From Euleptes europaea (Eukaryota; Chordata; Lepidosauria; Squamata; Sphaerodactylidae), in the NCBI RefSeq assembly GCF_029931775.1, contig NC_079314.1, forward strand, positions 70,857,879-70,921,878: a stretch of 64,000 nucleotides of DNA, given 5' to 3'. Both the position numbers and the translations under genes were made by a program. A model generated the notes under the pieces. The model was not told the origin of the DNA. It ran no database searches and saw nothing but the letters and a program-made list of their open reading frames with translations. Below, in pieces: positions 12,006-22,310 of the stretch; position 1 is the stretch's first letter; each line of letters opens with the position of its first letter.

Positions 12006-13376
12006 CCCATAAAAATACAGCCTCCTTGCATATTACAGCAATAGCAAAACAGTGGGCTTCTTCTCACAAAGAATACAGCACAATGTGGCCTGACTGTATT
12101 TGTACCCTGCAACTGCAGGTTCATTTGCCACAGCCAGGGATCATCAGGTTTTCTTTGATGGCTTAGGAAACAATACAGTCTTTATAGCAAACCATGATTC
12201 AATGTAAAATAATTGCCTTATACCCATGATACCAGTCAAACATTACTCAATCTAGAAAGTAACAAGAGTGTGGGAACTAACTGAGGCTCTTGGTGAAGCA
12301 ATAATGATAGAGTTACTACAGATTGAGGTCTTACCACATCTTGTGTTCCACCACAAAACTTCTGAGAGCATATTGATGGTGGCAAGTTTATGTGGGATGA
12401 CCTGCAGACCGAGTACACGATGACTCCTGCAGCAGTTGCTCATGTGGTGCCAAGCTAGGGATCTATGGGAAACAAAAATGCAATTACCTGAGCCACACAA
12501 GATAAGAAGAAACAGTTGAGTCAGACTCACTAGACCCTGGTGGTAACCACAGAGAGTAACTACTTCAATATGGTAAAGCCTGCTGAGTGCTACACGTAAC
12601 AGCTGCCATATGGTTGCTCAAGCCATCTGAGCACACAGCATCTAATCAGGGCACTATCTTTAAAGCTCTGCACACAATTCTAGGACAGTCTGCTGTGGAC
12701 AAACTGCTTGTTGCATGAAAACAGCAACCAAAGGAACCCGGTATAGAGTAAGATATAATGTGTAAGACGCACATGTCTGTCCAAGGCTAGAGACCCAAAG
12801 TATTGTCTTTACAGATAATTGATGCATTTGTTGTAGGTGCTTTTATTCCCCCCCCCATTGAATTGGGTCTGACCCATATTTCTTTCTTTCCGAGAATGTC
12901 CCTTCATTGGAGCTTTCGCAGTATTTGGAAAAGGCCCAGATCTCATTCAGATTTGCCAACTGACCAGAGAGCAGCAATTTGCCCCACCCACCCATTTGTA
13001 GGGTTGCCAGATGGCTGCTTCCCCTGTCCCCACCCTCTCTTGCCCACCCTCACTTCGGTTCACAGCAGGAAGAAAATAGGGAGGGTGACACTTATGGACA
13101 AAGTCCCGCAAATAATGTCACTGACCTCCTCCTGCAAGATTGTAGGAACTGACCAAATTGCTATGGCATTTATTTACCATAGAGTTTTGTGGATTCCTAA
13201 AACATTTCGGGGAAGCAGTGAATTCAAAAACCCTGAAGTGATGTCATAGCAGCCACAAAGCTTCCTGTCCCAGGTCCCGACCCCACACAGCTCCTGGGTA
13301 ATGTAGGCCTGGCATTCATATCCATTTAGCTTGCCTAAGACTCAATTTCAGAAAAGCATATAACTAAACTCTTCAA
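12006..13376. other. Unassigned intergenic sequence
   Basis: No gene or repeat recognised. The 148-codon frame at 12803-13249 lacks any domain and has the composition of random sequence. Confidence 0.45.
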
Positions 13377-13379
13377 CAG

Positions 13380-13780
13380 GGCTCAGTGGTAGAGGATCTG
13401 CTTTGCATGAAGAAAATCCCCAGTATTTTCAGTTAAAAGTATCAGGTAGTGGTAGTGGAAAGGGCTGTGAAGTGACAGCTGAATTGTGGTGACCTTGTTG
13501 GGTTTTCAAGGCAAGAGACATCCAGAGGTGGCTTGCCATTGCCTTTCTGTGCATAGTGACCCTGGTATTCCTTGGTGGTCTCCCATCCAAGTACTAACCA
13601 GGACCAACTCTGCTTAGCAGCCAAGATCTGATGAGATCAGGCTAGCATGGAGCATCCAGGTCAGGGCAGATCAGATAGTAGGTGATGTGAAAACCTCTGG
13701 AGAGCCGCTGTCAGTCACAGCAGACAATACTGACCTTGACCGAGCAATGGTCTGACTTAGTAGAAGGAAGTTTCATGTGT
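13380..13780 (+). mobile_element. tRNA-derived SINE, type B, split by a 5S SINE
   Basis: The head GGCTCAGTGGTAGAGGATCT with TGCTTTGCATG is tRNA-like, and the distal part (GGTGATGTGAAAACCTCTGG, GAGAGCCGCTGTCAGTC, AATGGTCTGACTTAGTA, TTCATGTGT) is the usual 3' body of this squamate SINE. The two halves are separated by the insertion at 13451-13669. Confidence 0.75.
13451..13669 (-). mobile_element. 5S rRNA-derived SINE
   Basis: On the minus strand the head matches 5S rRNA: GATCTCATCAGATCTTGG, GCTAAGCAGAGTTGGTCC, TTAGTACTTGGATGGGAGAC (the internal polymerase III promoter region), followed by a body with GGCAATGGCAAGCCACCTCTG. It sits inside a type-B SINE and is flanked by a 10-bp TSD, ATCAGGTAGT (13441-13450) and ATCAGATAGT (13670-13679). 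Confidence 0.88.
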
Positions 13781-15238
13781 CCAATACACATCTGGCCAAG
13801 AACAAAAATGCCAGATCACAAATGCCATACAACAAGTAAAGACATGGGGTCAGCTGATCAAAGAATTTGTTCCGACAGGAATGTTTGTGTGTATGTTTGT
13901 ATTACTTTTGTAAGGTTTTACAGCATGCTGCAGATGGGTGATTCTTTTTCTTCCAAAGTTAATATGAACGTGGTACTCAGTTTCTCTGGGCAAATCAATG
14001 CAGTATCACAAGAGGGGCAACAGGGGGCTCTGCCTGGGTCCTTGAGATTGCCATCACAGACGTGCTTTTTGTGTGTGGAGGCATGACAGAGAAAGGGGGA
14101 GGAGTGTGTGGGGATGATGTTCTTACCCACTTCTTCTCCGGTTTCTGTTGCTGCCATGGCAGAAGTGCATTTTTGCCACCCCCATGTGAAAGCAGCCTGA
14201 GGTGCAGAAGGCTGGATTTTTGGTCCCAAGTTAGCCAAGGCATGAGGGAACAGTTCTCTTACAATTCAAGTTCACTCTTCTATGGTCCATATTATTGAGG
14301 TTCAAACATGTCATTGTTTTCTGGAAAGAAAACAAAATCCACGTCGCCCTTTTTGTTATCTGTAGCAAGAGTGGGCTGTTGTCAAAGGCACTTCAATCAC
14401 TTCAGTTTTATCTGCCCAAAAACTGGGCCAACTGGCACATCCACTATTATTTCTAACAACAAATGATAAAGGAAATGGTCATGAATATTATGCAGCCTGT
14501 GTGCTAAAAAAAGTCACATTAATACAGCAAATTACTGCAAAAGGTGTAGTAATCCACACACCACAAGGTACAGTTAAATATACACTCAGGAGCACAAACA
14601 ATGAACAGCTTTTATTGTATTGGTTGTCCACCAAAATACTACTCTTTTGGATACCTTGCTATGCACATAGTGGGAATTCATTTTGTGACAATCATTGTAG
14701 CTCTTGCTCTGTGTTCTTTACCAAATGTTCATCACAAATAATATGGGAAAAGGAAAACGTTGCATAATTTCTGTTGTTGACTGTGGTTTGGATCCAAAGG
14801 TTACTTCCACCTTCAGGACGGAGAGGGTGACCTTTGCTAATTCCTCTTTTCACTATAGATTGTAGTTCATCTTATCCCTACCACTTTTTCTGAAGGTCAC
14901 TTGTTCCCCTGGAGTGAGATTTCCAGGAGCTTAGGGAGATGCAGTGGAAGGGAGAAATCAACCAGAATCCTCCCTCCAACACTGGCCTTACACCGGAATA
15001 CCACCTTTGGATTCAACCATATGTCTCATAGGTTCTTTCTTTTGTGACATATGGAAGGGATTATTTATATGCTGTACTGAGCTCTGCAAAGGAAAGGTAG
15101 GATATAGATGTAACGGATGGATATTATAAACATCTTTTTATTTTTATTTTTTACAAAATCCACGATTTGCTTTCTAGGACTATTTCACTACATTGATCAG
15201 AATGAAAATGTGGAAAGAAGCATAACATCATGTACTAG
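13781..15238. other. Unassigned intergenic sequence
   Basis: No gene or known repeat recognised; several short overlapping frames around 13.9-14.3 kb are unsupported. Confidence 0.5.
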
Positions 15239-15962
15239 AGAAGAAGAAGAAGAAGAAGAAGGAGAAAAGGAGAAGAACAAGAGTTGGTTTTAAGGAGTCT
15301 CAAACTGGGTTACAATTGCCTTGCCTTCCTCTCCCCACAACAGTCACCTTGTGAGGTAGGTGGGGCTTATTAGTGGAGTTATAGCAAATGATAAGAGTAC
15401 TTTCTTATTCAGTAAATAACTGTTAGACACCTCAGTTGTGCTGGTTGTTAAAGTTGAGTAAAGAAAAATAAACTTGCTGTTTTTACATCAGGGCTTCTCC
15501 TCCGCTCATCCCGGCTTAGATGAATGGCATCTGCTTCTCGGCTGCTCCCGTCCGAGTGATCTCCGCCGATTTCTCGGCAGAGACAGCTTCTAGGACGGAG
15601 CGCCTGCTGGCGCCTAAATCAGCACCCCCTCTTTCTCCAAGGGGTGCTGCTTGCCTGGGGGGGCAGTTTTTCTTGCCCCCCAGCAGCTTTTAGCCGGTGT
15701 GCGATCCAACGCACGTCCCACGGGGGTTCTTCCCTGTATGTACCCTTTTGTATTGTTTCATTTTTTGTTGTTTTGTTTTTTGTTATAAAAATAAAATAAA
15801 AATTTATTTTAAAAAAGGTAGGTGGGGCTGAGAGAGTTCTGAGAGAACCATGACTAGCCCAAGGTCAACCAGCTGGTTTCATATGGAGGAGTGGGGAAAC
15901 GAACCCGGTTCTCCAGATTAGATTCTGCCGCTGTTAACCACTATACCATGCTGGCTCTCATA
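15239..15962 (-). mobile_element. tRNA-derived SINE, type A, split by a retro-insertion
   Basis: Tail (GAA repeat, GAGTTGGTTTT) is at 15239-15300 and the head (CCACTATACCATGCTGGCTC) at about 15940-15958. The body is interrupted between 15368 and 15815 by an unrelated sequence flanked by a 14-bp duplication of the SINE itself. Confidence 0.82.
15368..15815 (+). mobile_element. L1-type retro-insertion of an unrecognised transcript
   Basis: This 448-bp insert is bounded by the duplication AGGTAGGTGGGGCT at 15354-15367 and 15816-15829 and ends in an A-rich tail with AATAAA-like signals, the marks of L1-driven target-primed reverse transcription. It carries no long open frame. Its first 120 bases are AT-rich and include AATAAACTTGCTG, as seen in retroviral R/U5 regions; the rest is GC-rich with a hairpin around CCAAGGGGTGCTGC. 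The source transcript is unknown to me. Confidence 0.75.
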
Positions 15963-16017
15963 GATATTTAAAGACTTACCTGTTGACATGAGAAGCATAT
16001 TTCACTGACTTGCCTGA

Positions 16018-16197
16018 ACACATGAAGAAGCGTTATGTTGAGTCAGGTCACCAGTTCATCTTTCTCAGTGTTGTTCAACGTGCTTCTTGAGCTTCTCTAC
16101 TGGAGATGCTGAGAGGTGAATTTGGGAGATGCTGAGAGGTGAATTTGGGACCTTCTGCTTGCATAGCAGCCAGTCTCATTGTGCCATGATCCCTCCC
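16018..16197 (-). mobile_element. tRNA-derived SINE, type B, partial
   Basis: Minus-strand copy: ACATGAAGAAGCGTTATGTT, GAGTCAGGTCACCAGTTCAT, GGGACCTTCTGCTTGCATAG and the tRNA-like head near 16180. It contains an exact tandem duplication of 22 bp (GAGATGCTGAGAGGTGAATTTG units at about 16102-16145). Confidence 0.6.
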
Positions 16198-16526
16198 CAT
16201 TACCTGCTACACTCCTCCCTATTACAATTCAAGCCCCCTCTTTTATTTTATTTTTACTCTCCCCATCTAGTTTTATATACCTTATTTTTACTGGAGACAC
16301 ATTGCAATGGTTGCTATAAATTGGGTCATGAAATAATTTCCTCGTTGGATCAAACCAAGGTCCTATTATAATGCAGCAGCCAAAGCCCTAGTCTTAGCAT
16401 GAATGACACTATCATGGGGGAAAATACACGGATTCAGCACTCCCAGTGGGCAGCCTCAGAACAAGTAGTGGGATGTCCACATTCCTGGCTGTTGGTTAGT
16501 TTTCTTAACCATCTCCCCTCCCTGAA
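16198..16526. other. Unassigned intergenic sequence
   Basis: No gene or repeat recognised. Confidence 0.5.
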
Positions 16527-16836
16527 ACTAGAAGAAGAAGAGTTGGTTTTTATATGCCGACTTTCTCTACCACTTAAGGGAGAGTGAAACCGGCTTACAA
16601 TCACCTTCCCTTCCCCTCCCTACAACAGACACCCTGTGCAGTAGGTGGGGCTGAGAGAGCTCTAACAGAGCTGTAACTTGCCCAAGGTCACCCAGCTGGC
16701 TTTGTGTGTAGGAGGTTCACCAGATTAGCCTCCATCGCTCATGGGGAGAAGTGGGGAATCAAACCCAGTTCTCCAGATCAGACTCCACCGCTCCAAACCA
16801 CCGCTCTGTCTTAACCACTACACCATGCTGGCTAGC
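16527..16836 (-). mobile_element. tRNA-derived SINE, type A
   Basis: Nearly complete minus-strand copy, from AGAAGAAGAAGAGTTGGTTT to the head CTTAACCACTACACCATGCT. It contains the longer head version with an extra CCGCTCCAAACCACCGCTC segment. Confidence 0.85.
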
Positions 16837-17164
16837 ATAGCAGGAGGAACTTGGGTGGTGTAGTCAGATAGTAAGGCAGAATGTGTGGTTAGAACTGGAG
16901 AGCACAAAGATCATCAGTGAAGATCAAGATGACCTTGATCCAGCCACTAACTTGCAGCCTTGCCTACCTCAGATGGTCGTCATGAGTATCAAACAGCAGA
17001 GGCGAGAACCACATACCTTTCTGTGAGCTCCATGAAGGAAAGGTGGGATAATGGTGATGGATAGTGGATAGTGATAGAGGATGGAGGAAGATGATGGGGG
17101 ATAGTAACAGATAAGAAGCGCTGGCTGCCTGCTTGGGACTGAAAATGGTGAGTATGCATAGCAT

Positions 17165-17400
17165 TTATTTATTTATGTATAGCCCATCTTTTTCTCTGAG
17201 ACTCCGGATGGATGACGCAGCGTAAATCAATGCAATCATGTAATCTACAAGCAATGTAGTAGGACTAGGATTATAGCAACCTGAAACAAAGCCAAGAGCA
17301 TTTAACATGATAAACAATGCAGAAAATGGTATTATATAAGAACATAACAGTGAAAGCAGGATAATACATTCAGCAAACGGATAATATATACTATACATAC
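17165..17400 (-). mobile_element. LINE 3' end fragment (CR1/L2 type)
   Basis: Starts with TTATTTATTTATGTATAGCC and continues GAGACTCCGGATGGATGACG, CAATGCAATCATGTAATCTA, a pattern repeated in the better-preserved 19.3-kb copy. It reads as a CR1- or L2-like 3' UTR on the minus strand. Confidence 0.5.
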
Positions 17401-18436
17401 CTATACGAAAGAACTTTCCTGAACCATTTTGTTATAATATAGCTTTATTAGTTTCTATGAAACTGCCCACATGAACAACTGTGTTTTACATAGTTTGCAG
17501 AATGACAGAAGCATCAAAGCAGCCATACAAAATCACGTCTGGCTTTACAAAAGCCAAGCAAGTAAGACAGAATAAAGTTTTTCATAACAGGTAAAGCGTG
17601 AATGAATATCATTCCATTTTCCCCCTCTTAATGGTTGAAACACTTCAATCCACTAAGCACCAAAAATACAAAAAACCCAAAAAACTTCCATGCATTAAAA
17701 AAATAAAATAAACTCCAGATCAAAGCCACATATGTTTAACTGGGAGACTGAATTTGTAGCTTCTTTTCAAACATGCAAACTTGTCTAATTAAGAAATCCA
17801 TATTAAGCTGGGCTCTTATTTTTCAAATTAATTGCAGATAAAGTGCCACTTCTTCCCGTACTGTGAATCAAGAGACCTCTGCCTTTGGAATTAACTCCAC
17901 ATAGTTGGTCTGGACATGAACTTCACAGTTATTCCCTCCTCCATCCTTCTGACATTTTCCCATTAATTTCTTTTTTCCTTTCATCCATTCATTGGCTGAT
18001 GAGTCTATAAATACACTTCATCTGCTTTTACTTTGCTTTCTAAGGACAAACCAGTCCCAAACATGTTGTCTTGATTACATTCAAAAGCAAAAGCCCTCGG
18101 TGTTTCTATGTTGGAGTGAAAGGCTGAAACGTAACATTTTGTCTGTTATGTCAGAAAGCAGTTTCAATGGGCAATTTTATCATAATGTCAACAATGTAAA
18201 GAACCTTATGCTGAAGAAATGCCATATGTGTTAAAGCTGTATCTATTAGCACCATCAGCCAAACAGACACAGAGTTGGGCAGAAAGAAAAATTGGCTGTA
18301 GGATCTTGGTAAACTATGTTATTTTCTCCAGGTGTCTTACCCCATTTCTTTTGCCCTTTCCTTCCCCATTTTCAAATAAAAGATAAAATACTCTTTTACT
18401 GATTGAGATTCTTGGGTTTAACATCTTTTTCTTAGG
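17401..18436. other. Unassigned intergenic sequence
   Basis: No recognisable repeat or gene. It is AT-rich and unusually free of SINE debris, so conserved non-coding sequence is possible but unproved. Confidence 0.45.
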
Positions 18437-18672
18437 TTCTCTGGTGGTTTGGAGCAGTGGACTCTGATCTGGAGAACGAGGTTTGATTCCCCACTCCTCC
18501 ACATGAGCGGCGGAGACTAATCTGGTGAACTGGATTGGTTTCCCCACTCCTACACATGAATCCAGCTGGGTGACCTTGAGCTAGTCACACTCTCTCAGCC
18601 CCACCCATCTACCTCACAGGGTGTCTGTTGCGGGGAGGGGAAGGGAAGGTCATTGTAAGCTGGTTTGATTTT
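18437..18672 (+). mobile_element. tRNA-derived SINE, type A, truncated
   Basis: Begins inside the head at TCTGGTGGTTTGGAGCAGTG, contains the B-box-like GAGGTTTGATTCCCC and the body, and stops at GTAAGCTGGTTTGA where hAT-like element B sequence begins. Its AACCAACTC tail is missing. Confidence 0.78.
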
Positions 18673-18815
18673 TGGGTCAGCGCCTGAGGAGGGAGAGTTT
18701 GGGGAGGGGAGGTACTTCAATGCCATAGAGTCCAATTGCCAAAGCAGCTATTTTCTCCAGGTGAACTGATCTCTATCCGCTGGAGATCAGTTCTAATAGC
18801 AGGATCCCCTTGAAT
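18673..18815 (-). mobile_element. Non-autonomous hAT-like element B, partial
   Basis: Minus-strand fragment related to the full copies at 20187 and 52428: CCTGAGGAGGGAGAGTTTGG, TTTTCTCCAGGTGAACTGAT, GGAGATCAGTTCTAATAGCA. Both terminal inverted repeats are missing. Confidence 0.7.
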
Positions 18816-19299
18816 AATTGGAATCATACTGTATGTGAAAAATAACGAGCGTGTTGTGTTTATGTGTTACGTTTAGTTTGATGTTACTGGAATCATATTA
18901 TTTTTGCAGGGCTGTAATACCTAAGCAGAAGACAGAAGCCGGGTTCCAGATTGTTCCACGATCCAGAGGACTGTAGCAAGGGACTTGGGCACTTGGGGAG
19001 ACCTGAAAGTTGGACTTTGCTCACCCTGAAGGGGTTTAAAAAGACAACCTGTTACTCAGCTGAACTTAAGACATTATTGGCTGCAAGTTTCTGTTCCTTG
19101 TTGCGCACTTCTGTGTTAAAAAAAGAAAGAAAGTTGTATTGCTCTGACTGTTGAAAGGTTTTGATTTAAAAGAAATTTCTTAACTTAGATTGTCTTGCAA
19201 GTTTAATTCCTACTTAGCCCCATGAAACCCATATGGAAAGAGGTTATAGGTAAGAAATCATGTAAGCAAAATAAACAAATAAATAACCCTCCAAATAAG
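18816..19299. other. Unassigned intergenic sequence
   Basis: No repeat or gene recognised. The 67-codon frame at 18951-19154 is unsupported. Confidence 0.45.
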
Positions 19300-19575
19300 A
19301 GTATTTTATTTATTCATTTGTGTATTTATTTGTGCTATTTATAGTCTACCTTTCCCACTGGGACTCAAGGTGGATTACACAGAGTGAGTCAATACAATCA
19401 ACAGGATGGGACATTCAATAAACAGTGAAATAGAATTTGGGTTGTAGAATCAACCAGAAATCTTTTTTTAAAAAAAGAATCAAAACAAAACATAGGTGTT
19501 AACGTGACACATAAATTGATGCAAGATTACACAGTAGGATCCAATTTACAGCAAATTGTAAACAGTAGTATAGAC

Positions 19576-19729
19576 CAAAGCTTCTTAAACTGTAGGTTGC
19601 GAAAAATTTGATTTATTATCTGTAAATGTTTGATTTGTGTACCTGCTTTATGTACCTATATATCCGGGGTCGTGTAAAAATTTCTCAGGCGAAAAAGGGT
19701 CGCAAGAGGGAAAAGTTTAAGAAGCCCTG
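19576..19729. mobile_element. Non-autonomous hAT transposon with exact 8-bp TSD
   Basis: A 154-bp element with terminal inverted repeats CAAAGCTTCTTAAACT and CAGGGCTTCTTAAACT (right end read inward), flanked by GTATAGAC at 19568-19575 and 19730-19737. An 8-bp TSD and a CA start are the signature of the hAT superfamily. It has no coding sequence. Confidence 0.9.
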
Positions 19730-19767
19730 GTATAGACCACAGTACCTAATAATTAATCCAAGTAAGT

Positions 19768-20006
19768 TATCCGGGTTGTGTAACCGTGGTCTTGGAATTT
19801 TCTTTCCTGACGTTTCGCCAGCAACTGTGGCAGGCATCTTCAGAGTAGTAACACTGAAGGACAGTGTCTCCTTCAGTGTTACTACTCTGAAGATGCCTGC
19901 CACAGTTGCTGGCGAAACGTCAGGAAAGAAAATTCCAAGACCACGGTTACACAACCCGGATAACCTACAAGAACCAATGAACTCTGACCGTGAAAGCCTT
20001 CGACAA
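19768..20006 (+). mobile_element. Foldback element P1, perfect 95-bp arms, 14-bp TSD
   Basis: Two inverted arms (19767-19861 and 19869-19963) are identical over 95 bp around a 7-nt centre. A 43-nt unpaired tail follows (19964-20006). The whole is flanked by TAATCCAAGTAAGT at 19754-19767 and 20007-20020. Each arm contains CTGAAGA, a GCC/GGC-based hairpin and GAAACGTC (plus strand 19887-19920), like the conserved core of a hammerhead ribozyme but with one extra base before the stem. Penelope-like retroelements are known to carry hammerhead motifs in their terminal repeats; assignment to that group is inference. Confidence 0.8.
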
Positions 20007-20186
20007 TAATCCAAGTAAGTTTGTGAATCATGTTGCACAGTGCTATCTTATTGCCCACACAGAAAAGCCTTCTTGCATAATTCAGTTTTGCATAGTTTGC
20101 CAAAAGCCAAGAGAGTTTGAACCTTCCTGGCATCCTCAGCATCATTCAACAAGGTGGGCGCCACAACAGAGAAGGCATATGTATGG

Positions 20187-20394
20187 TAGGGTTGCCAACC
20201 TTCTGGTGGTGGATGGAGGTCTCCTGCTATTACAACGGATCTCCAGGTGATATAGATCAGTTCCCCTGGAGAAAATGGCCGCTTTGGCATTGGACTCAAT
20301 GGCATTGAAGTCCTTTCCCTCCCCAAACCCCACCCTCCTCAGGCTCCACCCCCAAAACTTCCCACCAGTGGCGAAGAGGGACCTGGCAACCCTA
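20187..20394 (+). mobile_element. Non-autonomous hAT-like element B
   Basis: Terminal repeats TAGGGTTGCCAACC and CCTGGCAACCCTA bound 208 bp. The inside carries GGTCTCCTGCTATTACAAC, CCCCTGGAGAAAATGGCCGC and CCTCAGGCTCCACCCCCAAA, the same order as the other copies. The flanking octamers ATGTATGG and GTTTACGG are only a degenerate TSD; the superfamily is assigned from the copy at 52428. Confidence 0.85.
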
Positions 20395-20517
20395 GTTTAC
20401 GGGGAGATGTTGATTTTGCCCATTTGCAGGTTAGTCCATCCAAACAGACACTGCATAGAGAAGAGTTGCAGTTCGGCAAGAAAAGGGTCCTTGACTAGTC
20501 CAGGCCTTGTCCAATAA

Positions 20518-20916
20518 GGATTGGATTCACCAGAAGAGTTCTGGGAAGATGTTGTTGTAGCAGACCTTTCCCTGCCTTCCTCTTTAAGCAGCCTGCCATT
20601 TGTCCTGAAACTCCCCAGGGTTGGCAGAGCCTCGGAAGCAAAATGAGCTACAGGATGGAAGTTTGCAGGAACAAAACAAATTAACTTTTTCCTCTTCTGC
20701 AGTCAAAAGCTGTGAACGGAAGCGGGAAAGAGGCATTTGACTAGATTGCTGGTTGTTGCTGCAACCTTTTCCTCCTCCTGTTGCTCATTCACTTTGGAGA
20801 TTCTGCCAGCCCTCAGAAGAGTTTCAGGACAAATGGCAGGCTGCATGAGGAAAGGGAAGGCTAGGAAAGGTCGCTTCCATAAAGGCTGTAGTGTTTTGAC
20901 AACTCTTACTGTAATC
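20518..20916. mobile_element. Palindromic MITE, about 400 bp
   Basis: The two halves are imperfect inverted repeats: GCAGCCTGCCATTTGTCCTG at 20588-20607 is complementary to CAGGACAAATGGCAGGCTGC near 20826-20845, and weaker pairing runs outwards to about 20518 and 20916 and inwards to the centre near 20700-20740. There is no coding sequence and no clear TSD. Only one copy is in the window. Confidence 0.6.
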
Positions 20917-21827
20917 CGGGCCAGTATTTTACACTGCCCCAGTCAACTGTAGTGCCAGACAGAGAAAGAACTGGACATTAAACTGTGCTCCTGTTTGAAA
21001 TGTTGCTGCCTCCTTATTTTGATGCTTAGCATTAAGGACATGACAAATGCCTTATGTGAAGTCTTCCAGTGGATCCAACCCCAAGTATTCTGTGTGAAAT
21101 AAGCCTTTCGATGGGAGGAGCACTCAGCCATGTGAGCCCCACTTGAAATATATGATTAACACCTCAAGGAAACTTCAGCCCAGCCCTCCTGCCACACACA
21201 TCAGAAGGCAGGATGACTATCAATACATTCACCTCTTTTTCACATCAGAATGTGTGTGAAATCGCTGAGAACAGAAACAACCAGGCAGAACAGGTGGACA
21301 GCCTCCCTATCTGCATGGATGAAGACTTAAAAATTGAATCGTTTTGATTTTCAGCAAGTTCCTGATGTGTTTCCTCTTCAGTCTTTGAACTGTAGGATCC
21401 CTACTGACATTGACCAAGGGTTGCTGGTTCTACCAGTGCAGCCTCAAATATTCCTGTAGTTGAGGGGATATATGGCAGTATAGCCATTCCGTGCTCATTG
21501 AAGCATTGCAATTGGATCAAGTAGTGAAGCAGCTCTAAAGACTAAGGCCAAGGGCATAATGGAGATGTTGCTGAGGGTAAAGGTGGCCCTGTGTTGGACA
21601 GTCTATAGGGATCTCTTGAAGATCGTCCATACTTCTGGAGAAGTGATTAGCAACACAGTCACAGATGAAGAGCAAACATAGCCTCTCAGGGCAATAGACC
21701 CTTCTGTTTCAGCATTTTGAAGCTCAGTAATGAAGCATTATCAGTCCTCCCTATGCATCTCAATCAGGGTGAAAATAGCTTAAACTAGCCACAGCTACTT
21801 TAAAATTCTCACCTGGTTATAGATCAC
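20917..21827. other. Unassigned intergenic sequence
   Basis: No gene or known repeat recognised. Confidence 0.45.
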
Positions 21828-22038
21828 TAATAGGCAGCCATGTTAGTCTGTCAATAGCAGTAGAAAAGAGCCAGAGTCCAGTAGCACCTTAAATACTAAC
21901 AATATTTCTGGCAGGGTATGAGCTTTTGTGAGCCACTGCTCACTTCTTCAGATGCAGCTGTGGCTCATGAAAGCTTATACCCTGCCAGAAATGTTGTTAG
22001 TCTTTAAGGTGCTACTAGACTCTGGCTCTTTTCTACTG
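21828..22038 (-). mobile_element. Foldback element P2, copy 1
   Basis: Arms AGTAGAAAAGAGCCAGAGTC and GACTCTGGCTCTTTTCTACT pair with TTAGTATTTAAGGTG-type inner arms and a shared GGCAGGGTATGAGC segment. The tail (CAGCCATGTTAGTCTGTC) is on the left, so the element lies on the minus strand. The hammerhead-like core seen in the other copies is decayed here. Confidence 0.75.
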
Positions 22039-22142
22039 GTATTTGAATTTTTAATGACTGAGACGTGCAACAGATTAAAACCAAGTGTGAGAAGATGTGC
22101 TTAGTGAATATCCCAAGCTTTGAGGGGACTTTCACCACAAAG

Positions 22143-22310
22143 ATGCAATCCTACTCATATTCACTTGTAAGTAAATCCCATTGCTCGCAGGGAGAGGGGG
22201 AGGGAACAAGCCCTCCCACTGACATGGAGGGGGAGCAGTGGCAAAAGTGCTGCCCATCACCTAAACCGTTTGTCCCTGCCAAGTATAGGACTGAACTGTG
22301 AGTAAGCCCA
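22143..22310. mobile_element. Possible DNA-transposon remnant (TGCAATCCTA-type ends)
   Basis: GATGCAATCCTACTCATATT with TTGTAAGTAAATCCCATTG at the left and GGACTGAACTGTGAGTAAGC with CCCATTGAGTAGG at the right form a diverged inverted pair, as in a widespread reptile hairpin repeat. A second such fragment is at 31575-31675. Confidence 0.4.

Larger units (their letters stand above)
19300..20176 (-). mobile_element. CR1/L2-like LINE 3' region, interrupted twice
   Basis: Begins with a TTTATTTATT-type tail, then AGTCTACCTTTCCCACTGGG, GGATTACACAGAGTGAGTCA and, beyond two insertions, TTCTTGCATAATTCAGTTTT and GGCGCCACAACAGAGAAGGC, which is a recurring LINE 3' UTR pattern in reptile DNA. It is split by a hAT element (19576-19729) and a foldback element (19768-20006), both with TSDs, so it is the oldest of the three. 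Confidence 0.55.

Noticed and set aside
12803-13249. 148-codon plus-strand frame
   Set aside because: No domain, signal or ordered composition; adjoins SINE debris and has no splice or promoter context.
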